Source: Heterodera schachtii | Taxonomy: Eukaryota; Nematoda; Chromadorea; Rhabditida; Heteroderidae | Reading direction: 5' to 3' | Length of the DNA stretch: 64,000 nucleotides | Assembly: GCA_023374025.1 (NCBI GenBank) | Contig: SIJG01000062.1 | Location: forward strand, 381,488-445,487 | In this document: positions 12,680 through 24,494 of the stretch, one piece after another | How positions within the stretch are numbered: the first letter of the stretch is position 1 | How the letters are laid out: each line of letters begins with the position of its first letter | The notes under the pieces: generated by a model | What the model was told of the DNA's origin: nothing | What the model saw: the letters and a program-made list of their open reading frames with translations, nothing else | Databases searched by the model: none | Made by a program: the position numbers and the translations under genes

Positions 12680-13980
12680 AATGTTTTTTTATATTTTTAT
12701 CAGAGCGTTTGAATTATTGGATTCAAAAACAAAGAAAGGGGCTAATATTTTTAGGGTTTTCCTTTTTTCATAAAGACTAGAAAAATATGAAAATTTTATT
12801 TTAAATATGTGATAAGAATAAAAAACCCACTAGTACAAATACAAAATAAAAAATTCAGCAAAAAAATTGTCATAACTAATTTCCCAGGCCCTATTTTTGG
12901 GTTTTTAACATCCTATAAATATCGGCTCTTCAAATTACACACTTATTTATTTATTAAAATTCCTGCATAAATTCTGCTCGACAAAACCAAATTCATTCTC
13001 GTGTGATATGTATTAACATATTGAGACAAAATTTTGAATGATACCAAGTTGTGCCGCTTTTGTGTTGTTGAGCTTTTTTATGAACAAATGTGTATAATTA
13101 TTTTCTTTTGTTGATTTTTCAACAAATCCAGCAATTGAAAGTTTTCTGGAAAATCTCCCATGGTTGGTGCGAATTTAATTTGTTGGGATATTTTTTATAA
13201 ATTCATCCATAGAATTTAATAAAATCAACCTCCGAATTTGTGTACAAACATAAGAATAAAAAAATTCATATAAAAAATTGATCCTTTCGAATTTCATTGC
13301 CTTTTCCAAACATTTTGCGATTCGGTTACGGCGATTTGGAGTTGATGACGTCAATCGTTTATGTCCAATTTTTGCAATATTAATGTTGTCAGAAGATCAC
13401 TTAATGGTTCTAACGGCCTGTCGCGTGCCATTAAATTACGGTGCCTTTTTTCTTAATTGTCATTATTAAATTTCGGGGTAGGTAAAGAATTTCACTCTGC
13501 TGACAATTAGTTAATGAAATTTAAGCAATGAATAAAGGGTGGAATTTATTGTAATTAAGTTATTTGAGAATTGTGCGTTGAATATTAACGGCATTATCAG
13601 TCAGTATAAAAGAAATCTAAGCTTTCATGAACAAAAATTATTGCGATTTTTTGACTTTGTTAAATAATTACAAAATTATTATTTTTTTATTTGTCCGAGT
13701 TTTTCTAACAAATTCAACTCGTTGACTAACATTTGAAATTCCTTCCATTAAAAACTTATTTCTGCAAACTGACTTAAATTATAAAATTAAAAATATAAAA
13801 TTCTTATTTGAAACCCTTACTGACAGAGAATCGGGCGCCCGATAGGAATTTTTTTTAAATATGACATTAAAAAATTTTCTGCGAAATATAATTTTGTAGT
13901 GCATATTAAGCAAATGATTCTATTCATTTTTTAAATTTAGATATTGAAATAATCGTAATTTTCATCATTTTATTTTATAA
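12680..13980. other. Gene-free AT-rich spacer
   Basis: This separates the GT10 stop from the chemoreceptor start. Only short accidental ORFs are present. No repeats with defined ends, no RNA gene and no conserved exon were recognised. Confidence 0.5.
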
Positions 13981-16477
13981 ATGGCTTTTTCGACAGTTTA
14001 CATGTTAATGGATTTTTTCAAATGGATGGCTTTTGGCGTTGGCACAATTTGCAATGTACTAATGATCCGCCTGATTATTTGTCACACTCCCAAATTAATG
14101 CGAATTTACAGCAAAGTAAATAAAAAAAAAATAAAAAATTTACCTTTTTGAAAATAAAAACTTTTTATTTATAGATTTTATTGCAAACTTGCGCAGCTGA
14201 TCTTTTATTGCTCGTAATGACCATACTTTTTATTCCGGTAATGATAATTTTTTAAATTTAATATGATTATATAAAAAATTTTCAAAAATTTTTAAAAAAA
14301 GTAAATGTAAAAAGATTCTTTTTTTAAATTTATTCAAAAATTATTGAAAAAAGTAATGCTAAAAAGCACGAAATTTAAGAATTTCAAAAAACAAACATTT
14401 GTCAGAAAATTAAAATAATTTAGTTCAAAATAAAGTTTTATGTCATTTTTTGCAGTACACCTTTGCAACGAACAAAGGCGAACAGATAATTATAGCAGGT
14501 GGTTTGATCAATATAAGTGGATCAACGGCAGAAAATCATGGCTTGATTTTGCTAGCCTCGGTTTTCTGGACTTTTCTCGTAATGGCATCATTGTTTAGCT
14601 ATGTGTCACAATTCATTTACCGTTACCTTTTGTTAAATTGGTCTGCAAACATTTTAACTTTTACTTAATTTGAAAGATCTAATTAATTGTAGAAAGGGCT
14701 ATTGGATAAATAGGCAAACCAACAAATTCTAAAAATTGGGGGATTTTTTGATTTTTTGGCAAAATTTGAGGGAAGTTAAGAAAAAAGCAACCCGTGGCGC
14801 ATGAATAAATTTAAAATCTTTGGAATTAAATTTCCGTTTAATAGTTAGCCCTTTTTTAGAGATTGATTCGGATTTAAATCAAAGAATCTCTGGATTTAGT
14901 TTCAAAAGAATATTCCCTTAAAATTCTTTTAGAAAAATAATTATTTTTTCGATTAATTTTTTTTCTCAACCCAAAATAATTAAGGAACAAAAATATGTCG
15001 ACCTTCAAATATTTGCTTCTCTTCTTCACCATATTGTTCTTTCCATTCCTGCATTCTTTGAATTTATACATAAGCTCTTATCCGCCGACTGATCACCGAT
15101 TCCTTGAAGACCAATCAGTGGCGGATATTCTTGGACAAAATGTCACTGATCCGATTGCTCTCGTTGGCTATTCGTTTAAGGTATTATAAATTAACAAAAA
15201 AAATAAATAAATAATTATTTTTTAACCATGAGGGGGAAAGGTCCAAAAAGCCAGACGGGGAGGCACATTCAATAAATAAATAAATAAATAAATTATTTAA
15301 TTAAAATTAAATTTAAATATTTTATGGACAGAAAAGGTAACTCCATAGGAAATATATTCAAACTCTGTGAGAATCCATTTCATAAAACAAGAAAATTTTA
15401 GATGTTTAAAAAATGCCACCGCGGAAAACTCAGGCATTCTATGCGCCGTTAATTGTTAAATTTTTGAATATTTATAGTTTTTTTTTTATTTAAATGATTC
15501 TGATTCTTTTTCATGCCTTGCCCTTTTTTCTTTGGATTTGAGAATCATTTTTATATTTCAGGATTGGAGAAAGCAAATCGCACTTTATTACCTCATAATT
15601 GCGTGCACATGCGCTTACAGCATCCTTCTGTCATTGGCTTTTCTTATGGACAGATTTTGAAAGAACAGTCAAAGAAAACGTAAAAAAAAAAAGAATTGAA
15701 TTTTAAATTCTAAGCAAAAATTATTTAAATTCAGCACATCGTCGCTGTCGACCACCAAAATTATTGAAATGAACAAGCAAATTTCGCGAAACCTTATCAT
15801 TCAGGTGGGTCATTATCGATGGAGGACCAGCTGACAAAAAGGCTATCCAAAAATATGCATATAAAATGAAAAATATGCAAATAAATTTTTCCAAATTGAA
15901 TGTAAAATTTCTTCAAATTCGTTATAAACTAAAAATCTCGATAGCTAAATATGGTATGAAAAATCATTATGTAAGAAAAAATATAAAATAAAACTGAAAT
16001 TTTTCACTTTAATATAGAGGGTCATTTTAATTGAGGATTTTTTGAAAAATAACTAATTTATAATACATTTTTAAACCAAATAAATTTAGGCTTCAATGCC
16101 TTTGTTCATTTATTTATCAGTTTTATTTCTCTTGGCACTCAAATGCAATGACATTCAATGGCATTGGATCAATTATTACAATGTTTTGTGCAATATTCCA
16201 ATGTTTCTGCCCTCGGCATTGAACCCAATTTTCTCAATTTACATAATCAAAAGCTATCGAAATGTTTTTGCAAAGGACGCGCTGAGAATTGGTAAACTCA
16301 ATAATTTAAATTTTCTACATATATTTAAAATTAAATTTTACGATTTGCTAAATTAATGTCCCTTTTTATTAAGCAAAACGTTTCAAAATTTTGATTCTTC
16401 GGCAAAATGTGCAACAGATGGCTGAGAATTGTGCAACTGTTCCTTCAAATACAAATAAAATTTACAATTATAATTGA
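13981..16477 (+). pseudogene. Nematode serpentine chemoreceptor (Srd-like 7TM), frameshifted
   Basis: Exons read as 13981-14115, 14175-14237, 14456-14640, 14985-15180, 15562-15679, 15735-15804, 16090-16291 and 16374-16477. TM segments are visible: WMAFGVGTICNVLMIRLII (TM1), QTCAADLLLLVMTILFI (TM2), LLASVFWTFLVMASLFSYV (TM3, then a YRYLLLNW basic end), YLLLFFTILFFPFLHSL (TM4), YYLIIACTCAYSILLSLAFL (TM5), MPLFIYLSVLFLLAL (TM6) and FLPSALNPIFSIYIIKSYR (TM7). SSLSTTKIIEMNKQ is typical of nematode Sr receptors. Exon 5 is one base out of frame with exon 6 (total 1073 nt) and meets TGA after LMDRF. An alternative donor at 15630 would restore frame but shorten TM5. It is either a recent pseudogene or an indel. 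The Srd assignment is tentative; the 7TM chemoreceptor assignment is firmer. Confidence 0.75.
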
Positions 16478-17967
16478 AACCCATCGCTTAGTCAACAAAT
16501 TTAAATAGCCATTACGGTTTTTGTATAAATATTCGACCATGTATTCCGACAAACTCGGGAAATTTTCGGTCTCGAACATCATTAGAAATTATTATTGGGA
16601 ATGAAGTGCTCAAAGTGCTCGCTGATTCAGATGGCTGTGCAGTTTCCCATGTGACCGAACGATAGAATGAGCACGTCGGCGGCTGAGGCGAATTCGTCTT
16701 TAAGGGAGTTCACTGCCCCTTTTTCCGTCCCACCCGTTGAAGCCGTACACCAAATTTAGCATCGTTGTCTTTTTTAAAAACAAACTTGGGAGCCCTGAGA
16801 AAAAGAAGCCTGGTGACAATTATGGTCGCGACTTTTATTGACGAAAAATCTCGAAATAGTTAACTAATAAAATAGTGAGTAAAAATGCCAAATTAGTGAC
16901 AAAATAGTGGCAAAAAGTTCGAAATAGTGACATAATTTTTAGCTAAAAATTAAGCAAAAATTTTTTTATTCTATTGCAATTGCAAAAGAATAGGGCTGAG
17001 ATTTTTAAGGGCAAAAAACAGAAATAGGTGTCTAAAAAATTATTTTTAAATTAAAATTCTTGCCAATAAAATGCATTTTGAGAAAAATTTTTCATTTCTT
17101 AGGAGTATTTGAAAATTTTTGCTATGCTGAAATATTTGCTAAAAACTCCAAAAATGCCAAAATATGTGCTAAAATTCAAAAAATTTCATTTTTATCATTT
17201 TCGCCCGCACAATAGCAAATCAAATACATTTCAAGGTGTTTAGTGGGACCCACTAAAACCAAAGATAATATATTCAGAAAAATTAAAATGCACAGCAGTT
17301 TTATTAGACAAACGCTGATCACGGGGGCAATAAGAAAAATACAATAATTTTAACTAGGAATTGAAAAGGAAGAATTTTCATTTTTGGTTATTCTCGTTTT
17401 TCTATATTTAACCTTAGTTTTTAATTATTCCTTTGCATTTTCTCCAAATTTCATTGATTGGTTAAGCCCTTGGTTTAGAGAAAAATGAAAATAATGTTCG
17501 AATAAAAATGCAATAATCATGTTTTAATCCAATCCCTGCTTTGAAAAATGCCTAAATTTTCGAATTATTGAATAAATAAAAGTCCACGATTAATTAATTG
17601 ATCAAACAGATGCTGATTTGATAGTCAATGGTCAATTGAACTAAATTAACTATTCCAATCAGCAGATGCTCTCCCCCCCCCCCCCGCAATTAGTTAATTG
17701 GAGGAAGGAGGACGAGCAATAAAATGAATAATACGACGGACCAACCAGTTATGTGATAACTTGGATAAGTTTAACTTCTGATTTGCTTTCTCCTATTAAT
17801 TTTATCCTAACAAAGAAATTGCCTTCCCATTTCCTTTCTTAAATAGTGATATTATAAATTTATTTTTAAATTTTTTGTAAATTTTTATTTAAACGAATTT
17901 CTAAAAATTCACTGATTTGATTACTTGTATTTTTTGGTTCAGAATTTTGCTTGTCAGTAATAATTAA
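16478..17967. other. Gene-free spacer
   Basis: This contains a short open stretch on the minus strand (about 16790-16640, ending in DEFASAADVLILSFG-like codons) that has no upstream exon I can link. It also holds an AT-rich region with AATAGTG words (about 16855-16935) and a C-run at 17673-17684. No gene can be supported. Confidence 0.4.
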
Positions 17968-18835
17968 ATGAAAACCAATAACCAAATGACATCATTGTTT
18001 TATTTATTGCTTGTTTTATTGAGTTTGACACAAAAAGTAAACGGTAAGTGTCACAATTACAAATACACCTAATTGCATTTCTGGGTAATTAATTAATTTA
18101 ATTGACTCAAGCAATTAATTAATATTTATTGAAATAAATTAATTGTAGCTCTTCAGTGTTGGTCGGGCATTGTTTTTAACATTTTTGACACAATTAATGT
18201 GAATGCCACCAGAAAAGATGAATGTCCGCGAGGAAGGAATTTCTGCTCAAAAACTGACTGCACCGCAACTGGTAATTAATTAATTATTTCAAGCATATTA
18301 TAAAGTTTCATTATTTTTTCGTAAATTTTTCAAACAATAAATTATTCCAAAACCAAAGGTTTCGATCTAAAAATTAAAATTTATGCTAAAAAAAATTAAT
18401 CGGTGACGAATTGTTTGCCGCGTTTTTAAAATTTTAAAACCAGATTTAAAAATTTAAATCTGCACTCTTTGTAAATTTAAAAACTAATGGATGTTTGTTT
18501 CAACTTTTTTCATAGTTCTGAATTATTTACTGTAATAATTAATTTTTTTGTTTTCCTAATGAGTTATTATTTCAATTATATTTATTTTTTTAAATTACTG
18601 CTAATTTTGTACAGAAAGTGGTCAACTTTCGACATTAAAAGAGTGTGCAAATAAATTTGTGTGCGACAAAGGCTATTACAAAGGCCGCTTCTCCGAATGT
18701 TATGTTTATTGTTGCGCAGAAAATTTGTGCAACGGCGGCGACGGCATTTGTCACTCATTCGCCGGACGTATTTTTGGGTTGATGATGGCATTTTTGGCTG
18801 ATAAATGTACAAGAAAACTGATGAAATTTGTTTAA
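17968..18835 (+). CDS. Secreted three-finger (Ly6/uPAR-like) protein, paralog 1
   Basis: Exons 17968-18043, 18149-18271 and 18615-18835 sum to 420 nt, giving 139 aa. The signal peptide is MKTNNQMTSLFYLLLVLLSL to about residue 25, and exon 1 ends in VN-G like its paralogs. The mature part begins ALQCWSG, followed by spaced cysteines (ECP, FC, DC, EC, VC, EC) and the closing three-finger signature YCCAENLCNGG. The C-terminus lacks the PAIGRAVLVPL anchor of paralogs 3-5 and is only weakly hydrophobic (IFGLMMAFLA), so it may be soluble or weakly anchored. Phase-1 introns match the other paralogs. This is the most divergent member. Function is unknown; Ly6-type proteins are usually extracellular binding or receptor-modulating domains. 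Confidence 0.72.
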
Positions 18836-19751
18836 TTGTCATATTAAAATATAAATTCATTTTTTATTTATTTATAAATTATTCTTTAAGCATGATTCTT
18901 TTTTTTTTGTTTCTGAAAAGTCAAATATTTAATTATTTGTGCAGCGTTTGTGCTATAATATTCACTTTAAAAGTGCACAATAATATCACTTGTGCTTACA
19001 AAATTATCATCTATCTTTAAGTAAATTTTTTTTGTGTTAAAAGAAGAAATTATAAAAAAATAGCTTTTGCTCATTCTCCCATTTCTATTTCTACCTCATT
19101 TAAAAACCCAGGAAAATAAAATAAGAATATAGATGAAATTACTTATTGTATCTTTGATACAAAAAGCACTGGTTTTTTTTCTGAATATAACGAAATAATT
19201 GAAATAGGTTTCATAAAATATAAAGATAGAAAGGTTTTAGAAGAAAATGGACATTGATTTGAGAAAAATGTTAAACATATTTAATTTTTCATCTAATTAA
19301 TATGTCTATTTTTGATGTATAAATAAAATGCAACTTGATTAAAATATATCACTTAAAAGGTGTCCAAATTTCTTAATGAATAAAAATGTTTATGTATAAT
19401 AAAAAATTTTATTAAGGAACTTAAATGAATTTTGCTTAAAAAGAATAGCTCAAAAAAAAATATTGAATAAGATTTATAAAATTCATTTTAATAGCTTTTC
19501 CAATGTCAATTCATAATTCATTTTATTATAATAATTTTATTTATTTATTTATTTCCAAATGTTTGGTTTCTAATTTATCATTTCAAATGATGAATCATTA
19601 TTGGTTACAATGTGAAATTAATCATTTTCCATTTAATGTGAATAAAACGCGAAATTATTCATTTTTAATAAAGTCCCTATTAAATAACAAAAATTATTTT
19701 TTAGTATTTGATTGAAGAAGATACAAAAACAATTTCACTTTTCCAATTCAA
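18836..19751. other. Gene-free AT-rich spacer
   Basis: No exon, RNA gene or bounded repeat is visible between Ly6-like paralogs 1 and 2. The base composition is extremely AT-rich, with poly-A/T tracts. Confidence 0.5.
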
Positions 19752-21926
19752 ATGGCACCTTCTTACCTTTTTCCGTTGGTTTCTTTGGCATTTATTGTGT
19801 CAATGGCAAATGGTAAGTTGAAAAACACTTTCACTCAACAATAAATTTTCAATTCAAACTTTTCCGAAAAAATTGACATAAATAAATCCAAATTAATCGA
19901 AATGGAATCCTTTAAACTCAAAATAATAAATTTTAATTCGGGTCGGAAATTTCCGATTTCAAAACATTTGCTCATTTTCAGCACTTGAATGTTGGCATGG
20001 TGTTCAAAATGTTACGGCAAAAACGAGCAACATACCGATGAAGAGTGTAGCGCTGCAGGAAAAATGCCCTGATCAGTTGAACAATTGCGCAAAAACTGAC
20101 TGCAAATGCAAAGGTTAGAGACCGTTTTTGTATGAGAAGGACCAGTAAATACTGTGCTAATTGTGCTCTTAAATGATGAAATTTAAATTTTGTACAGAAA
20201 TATTATGCCACAGGGACGGACATTTTGCAAAATTCCAAAAAAAATTTCTGCATTCGATTTTCGAAAATCTACCTTCTTTTAAAAGTTGATCGACCATCAA
20301 ATGGGTGGCTTTCAGGCTGGAAAATGAAATATTAAAAAAAGAAATTTTAAAATTTATAAATTTCTTAAACTTTTGCAAATTATGCCAATTTTGCTGCAAA
20401 ACATTGTGAAAAAAGGTGCTGTTAGTTCTCGACAGTGATTGATTTCGACAGCATATCTTGTTTTTTTAAAAACTTGTCCATATGGTATAAGTTTTGCTAA
20501 ATTTTGAAAATTAAAATGATTAGCATAGGCTCCTTATACATTGATGAGGGGTATGCGACTTTCGCACTCTGCTAAAGAGGGGAACAGTTCAACTCGCCGA
20601 CGCACGACTCGCCGACGGACTAATCTTTTGTTCGTAATTTTTTTTTCTACCAATTTTTATAAAATTAATGTTATTCGAAAGCACTAAGTGTTTAGAAACT
20701 ATCATTAAGCAGATGTTAAGCGATTAAATTATTCTCCAAAGAGTTAGAAAATAAAACTCATGAAATTCACATCTTTTTCAATTTTTTGCATAATAAAAAT
20801 TATAACTCTTTGGAGAATTAATTAATCGCTTAACATCTGCTTAATGATAGTTTCTAAACACTTAGTGCTTTCGAGTAACATTAATTTTATAAAAATTGGT
20901 AGAAAAAGAAAAAAGTAATGAACAAAAGATTAGTCCGTCGGCGAGTTGACATGTACTCGCTAAAGAGCCTGCAGATTTGCCTTTCGGCACTCAACCCCTG
21001 CATTTGTTAGCAGGCTTTCCCATACGATTGAGAATCTTATTTTATTAATTTGTTGTGTTTTTGACTACAGTTGAACAGCAGATATTTGTGTAGAATCTAT
21101 GAAAGGGATAAATCTTTTGACAAAAATAATCAAACAAGTCCTATTTAATTAATTATTTCAATTATAAATTTTGTATGTATATGCTAATTGTATATTAAGG
21201 ATAATTTAGGTGTTATAAAATATGTAGAAAACTAGTGAAAAATACTATCGAAATCAACTAATGTCGAAACCAATCAGTGTCGGATTAGATAAATGCGATT
21301 GGTGATTCGTGCAAATTAATCCATACAAATACACTCTCTAATAATGGTCTTTTTCGTACCGGGTATTTTCGACAGGGATTGATTTCGACAGTACTTTTTA
21401 ATTGACTTTCTACATAATTTATTGTACATATGAATAAAATTAATATTTGAGTTGCATATACAAAATTTATAATTGAAGTTAATAATAAATAGACTTGTAT
21501 GATTAGCTAAATAATGCCGGGTTTGAGTGCTAAGATGTAAATCTGCAGGCTCTTTAGCAGAATTCGAAAATCAAACCCCTCTTTAATGTAAAAAAGAGCC
21601 TAACGGCACCGTCTAGTCCATAAAGATTTGCTTCATTTTCCAAGGTAAGAACGGTATCCTCTACAGTACCCATATGACCTGCATGTCCGATAAAGAATGT
21701 AGAGAAGGGAGTTTTGCAAATGAAACAGGCAGTTGCACTAATTACTGTTGCCAGGGAGATTTGTGCAACGGCGTGATGCGAACCGTGCACACTTTTGGCA
21801 GTGGAAACAGCATGATTTTGAGCGCACTGATTGGCATTTTGACTGGTAATAGATGGATTTAAAAAAATTTAAATAAAATAGCTTTAATATATTCTCATTT
21901 ATTCAGGAATTGCCATTTTGGATTGA
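19752..21926 (+). CDS. GPI-anchor-type three-finger (Ly6-like) protein, paralog 2
   Basis: Exons 19752-19812, 19982-20113, 21645-21845 and 21907-21926 sum to 414 nt, giving 137 aa. The signal peptide is LFPLVSLAFIVSMANG. The ectodomain starts ALECWHG, has the cysteines CP, CAKTDCKC, TC and EC, and ends YCCQGDLCNG. The tail SMILSALIGILTGIAILD is a hydrophobic GPI-signal-like end. Exon phases match paralogs 3-5. Intron 2 is 1.5 kb and is filled by a hairpin element (about 20590-20960) and a second fold-back. The MANG exon-1 end and last-exon split are shared with the 3' paralogs. Confidence 0.8.
20430..21560. repeat. Nested fold-back elements in intron 2 of Ly6-like paralog 2
   Basis: A long hairpin has arms at about 20595-20755 and 20795-20955. 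Both contain ACTAATCTTTTGTTC or its complement, CACTAAGTGTTTAGAAACTA, and TTAAGCAGATGTTAAGCGAT; the arms end in CGCCGACGGACTAAT / ATTAGTCCGTCGGCG. An outer pair with TGATTGATTTCGACAG words occurs near 20437-20455, 21250-21285 and 21372-21395. Also, AAAGAGGGGAACAG near 20575 and CTAAAGAGCCTGCAG near 20961 resemble the sequence near 21545. Confidence 0.65.
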
Positions 21927-22092
21927 ATGGAAATGAGGAAGAAATGAAAGGAGAAAAATGGTCCAAAAAATGACAAAAAATTGTGATTTTACTTTTATGC
22001 GAATTATTGGAAATTTTGAGTAAATTTTTGTACTTTATAAATATGTGATTAAAACATATTCTGGGAGGTGCGAATAAAATGAAAATTAAAAC

Positions 22093-23328
22093 TAGAGTTC
22101 GAGCCCCGCCCGCGCCCCCGTCCCCGGGGACGGGACAGGTTTTTGGGGCTCACCCCCGTCCCCGCCCCCGTGACTCAGACCCCCGCAACCCCCGCCCCCG
22201 CGACCTTCACCCCCGCGGGGGCGCGGGAGTGAAAAAGACACCCCTGAGAATGACATATTCGTAGATAAAAGGCAAAGATTTATACAATTTTGAATTTATT
22301 TAACCATTTTGACAAATTTTATGAAATAAAGTAAATTATTTCAATTTTAAATATATTTGTGGATTAGTGGTTAGTGCTTTAACATTAACGATACTTTTTG
22401 TTATGAGTTCGACACCGGCTGACGTTTTCTTTTAATTTTATTTTTTTTTCCAAATTAATACAGGCTTTTTCTATATATTCTTATTTGTAAGAAATGTTCT
22501 GATTTGGGTGTTGTGCTTTATTTTCATCAAAAGAAGGAAATTTCTGAAAAATTTGGCTAATTTCTAACAAAATTCATATAAAATATTAAAAATTTTCCCC
22601 TTGCGGCGCCAATCGGCACAGCCGGCCCTTAAAAAATCCTATTTTTTCTTATAAATTAGCCAAAGATCTTAAACTTTTGTCCTCTTTTGGACAAAATTTG
22701 TTAACAGGCATTCAAATTTTCAAAAAATTTTTCCTGCTGCGCCTATCGGCACCGCCGGACCTCTCCCCTCACACATTCACCAAGTTTTTTGGAAATGTGC
22801 CGCAAAAAATGTTAAAAATCTGATTTTGTGATACCGAATGCACTGAAATTTATAATAAATATAATAATAGAATACATTTTTGATCGAATCAAATGTAAAA
22901 ATATTTGAAGTTGCAAAATGTTCTTATTTTTGACCCTAAAATCTTCTTCTTTTTTTTTTGGCCTTTGTTCTTATTTTGGAAATTTTGAGATAGAAACCCT
23001 GGATTAATAGACAAAACACCCGTAAAAATTGATTATTCTGGCATACTTTATATCCCCAAATTTGGTGATTTTTAAACAATATCTGTGCAATTACATCAAA
23101 AAGAATTAAATTGAGGCGATACATCAAATAAAGGAATGTGGAACCAAACACATCATTCAAAAAAACTGATTTTTTGTGAGATTTTTTGGAGCTAATTAAA
23201 AGCAAACCCCCGCCGCCGTCCCCGGGGGCGAGTCATTTGCTCACCCCCGCCCCCGCCCCCGCGACTCTGACGCCCGCAATCCCCCGCCCCCGCGAAAAGC
23301 CACCCCCGCCCACGGGGCTCGAACCCTA
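22093..23328. mobile_element. hAT-type element, word CCCGCCCC, with tRNA-like insert
   Basis: The ends are TAGAGTTCGAGCCCCG and CGGGGCTCGAACCCTA. A perfect 8-bp duplication, ATTAAAAC, flanks it (22085-22092 and 23329-23336). The arms (22100-22230 and 23205-23325) are direct arrays of CCCCGCCCCCG words, about 75-80% GC in an otherwise AT-rich region. Two GC cores lie at 22602-22625 and 22737-22759. A tRNA-like stretch, with TAGTGGTTAGTGC as A box and AGTTCGACACC as B box, is at about 22370-22430. A sister copy in reverse orientation is at 41449-42311. There is no transposase, so it is non-autonomous. Confidence 0.85.
22362..22435 (+). ncRNA. tRNA-derived sequence (pseudo-tRNA) inside a hAT-type element
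   Basis: TTAGTGGTTAGTGCTTTAAC resembles a tRNA D-arm/A box, and about 40 bases later GAGTTCGACACCGGCT resembles a T-arm/B box. Acceptor-stem pairing is not convincing, so this is more likely a tRNA-derived (SINE-like) piece than a functional tRNA. The sister element carries the same stretch at about 41970-42045 on the minus strand. Confidence 0.4.
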
Positions 23329-23756
23329 ATTAAAACAATTTGGTGCAAAATATTATCAAATCTAATAAAAGATTCAGAATATTAATTTGTTGAAAAATAA
23401 TTTTTAGAAATTAAAATTGTTTTAAAGGGAACTCCAACATTCATTTTATCTTTGTGAACAAAAATTTAGATTTTATTTGTATATTTTTAGATTTTTAATT
23501 GTATTTTTTTTTTACTTATTTCCAGAATGTTTTTATTATAAAATATAAATTTCTATTTATTTGGACTTTTTATTGTTTTTCGCACATATTTCTCAATTTT
23601 TCTTATATTTTTTAATTTAACTTTTTCCTTTAATTTGTTTATATGAAATATAAAAAAAAAGAAAAATTTTTTATGAATGTTGGTGCAATAATAATCACAT
23701 AAATTGTCATTTTGATTATTGTTTTATTATTGTTTTTTTGCTTTTTATATGACATT

Positions 23757-23850
23757 TCTTGTTCTTTTCTTTCTTTCTTTGTTTCTTTCTCTCATTCTTT
23801 CTCTTTTCTTTCTTTCTTTCTTTTCCTCCATTTCCTTTCCTTCAATCAGA
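23757..23850. repeat. (TTTC)n pyrimidine microsatellite
   Basis: An imperfect array of TTTC/TTTCTT words, almost pure pyrimidine on the + strand. Confidence 0.8.
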
Positions 23851-24099
23851 ACAAAAAGCCAAGTGCAGCTAAAGTAAAATAAATAAAAATGATTTTTTTT
23901 TTTTTTGAATAAAAAATATCCATCTCCTTTTAGCTAATTTTAAAAAGAAACTGTAAAAACTTCTGTCGCTTTTTGGAGTAGACTTTTCAAAAATTATTTT
24001 TTTAATTTTTTAAGAAAATTCAAAAATCTCTAAGCTCAAAATATGTAAAAAAAAACAAATTAGAGACTATACAAAATGCAGGAGATTTCCAGCCTTACT

Positions 24100-24283
24100 A
24101 ATCATCATCAGTGGGACCAAAACGGCACGGCCAATGGCGGTTGGCTTTGTGGCGATTACGCCGTTGCACAAATCCCCGGTGAACAGTGAAACGTGCACTT
24201 TTTGTAGTGTGCTAATTCGATGTTTGTTCCGCAACGCTCCAAATGTTCATTTATACAATCTCTTGAGTTGCTGGTGGTTCCGT
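24100..24283 (-). pseudogene. Inverted last-exon fragment of a Ly6-like gene
   Basis: On the minus strand, TTTTCAG at 24284-24290 is followed by codons for DCINEHLERCG and KKCTFHC, then the paralogs' exon-3 tail (LCNGVIA, AIGRAVLVPL). Relative to paralogs 3-5, one base is missing in the CysCys codon pair of the HCC motif, so the frame breaks just before LCN. No signal-peptide exon or exon 2 is found beside it. It is a relic copy in the opposite orientation to the five intact genes. Confidence 0.75.
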
Positions 24284-24325
24284 CTGAAAAATGAATTTAC
24301 AAAAAAAAAGATTTAACCTTATAAT

Positions 24326-24494
24326 TAGAGTCCGGTAAAAAAAATTTCCGTGAGCGGGATCGGGAGTTAAAATTTTCTGGGACGGGAGTCCCGAACGGGA
24401 TTCCCGTAAAAAATCCAGTTCGCTGGAATAAAGCGGGAGTCGGGAGCGAAACTCCCGTAAAATCCCGCGGGAGTCCCGATCTCGCCGGTCTCTA
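24326..24494. mobile_element. Short hAT-type element, word CGGGAGTCCCG
   Basis: The ends TAGAGTCCGGT and CCGGTCTCTA are inverted. It is flanked by a perfect 8-bp duplication, CTTATAAT (24318-24325 and 24495-24502). The 169-bp body is almost entirely GGGAGTCCCG / GCGGGAGTCGGGAG words. It has no GC core, so it appears to be word arms only. Confidence 0.8.

Noticed and set aside
16640..16790. Minus-strand open stretch with DEFASAADVLILSFG, faintly like a glycosyltransferase C-terminal motif
   Set aside because: No upstream exon, no splice acceptor chain and the STFGWW motif is absent, so no gene is claimed.
22079..22264. Pro/Arg-rich ORF in the CCCGCCCC arm
   Set aside because: Low-complexity translation of a transposon arm, with no gene context.
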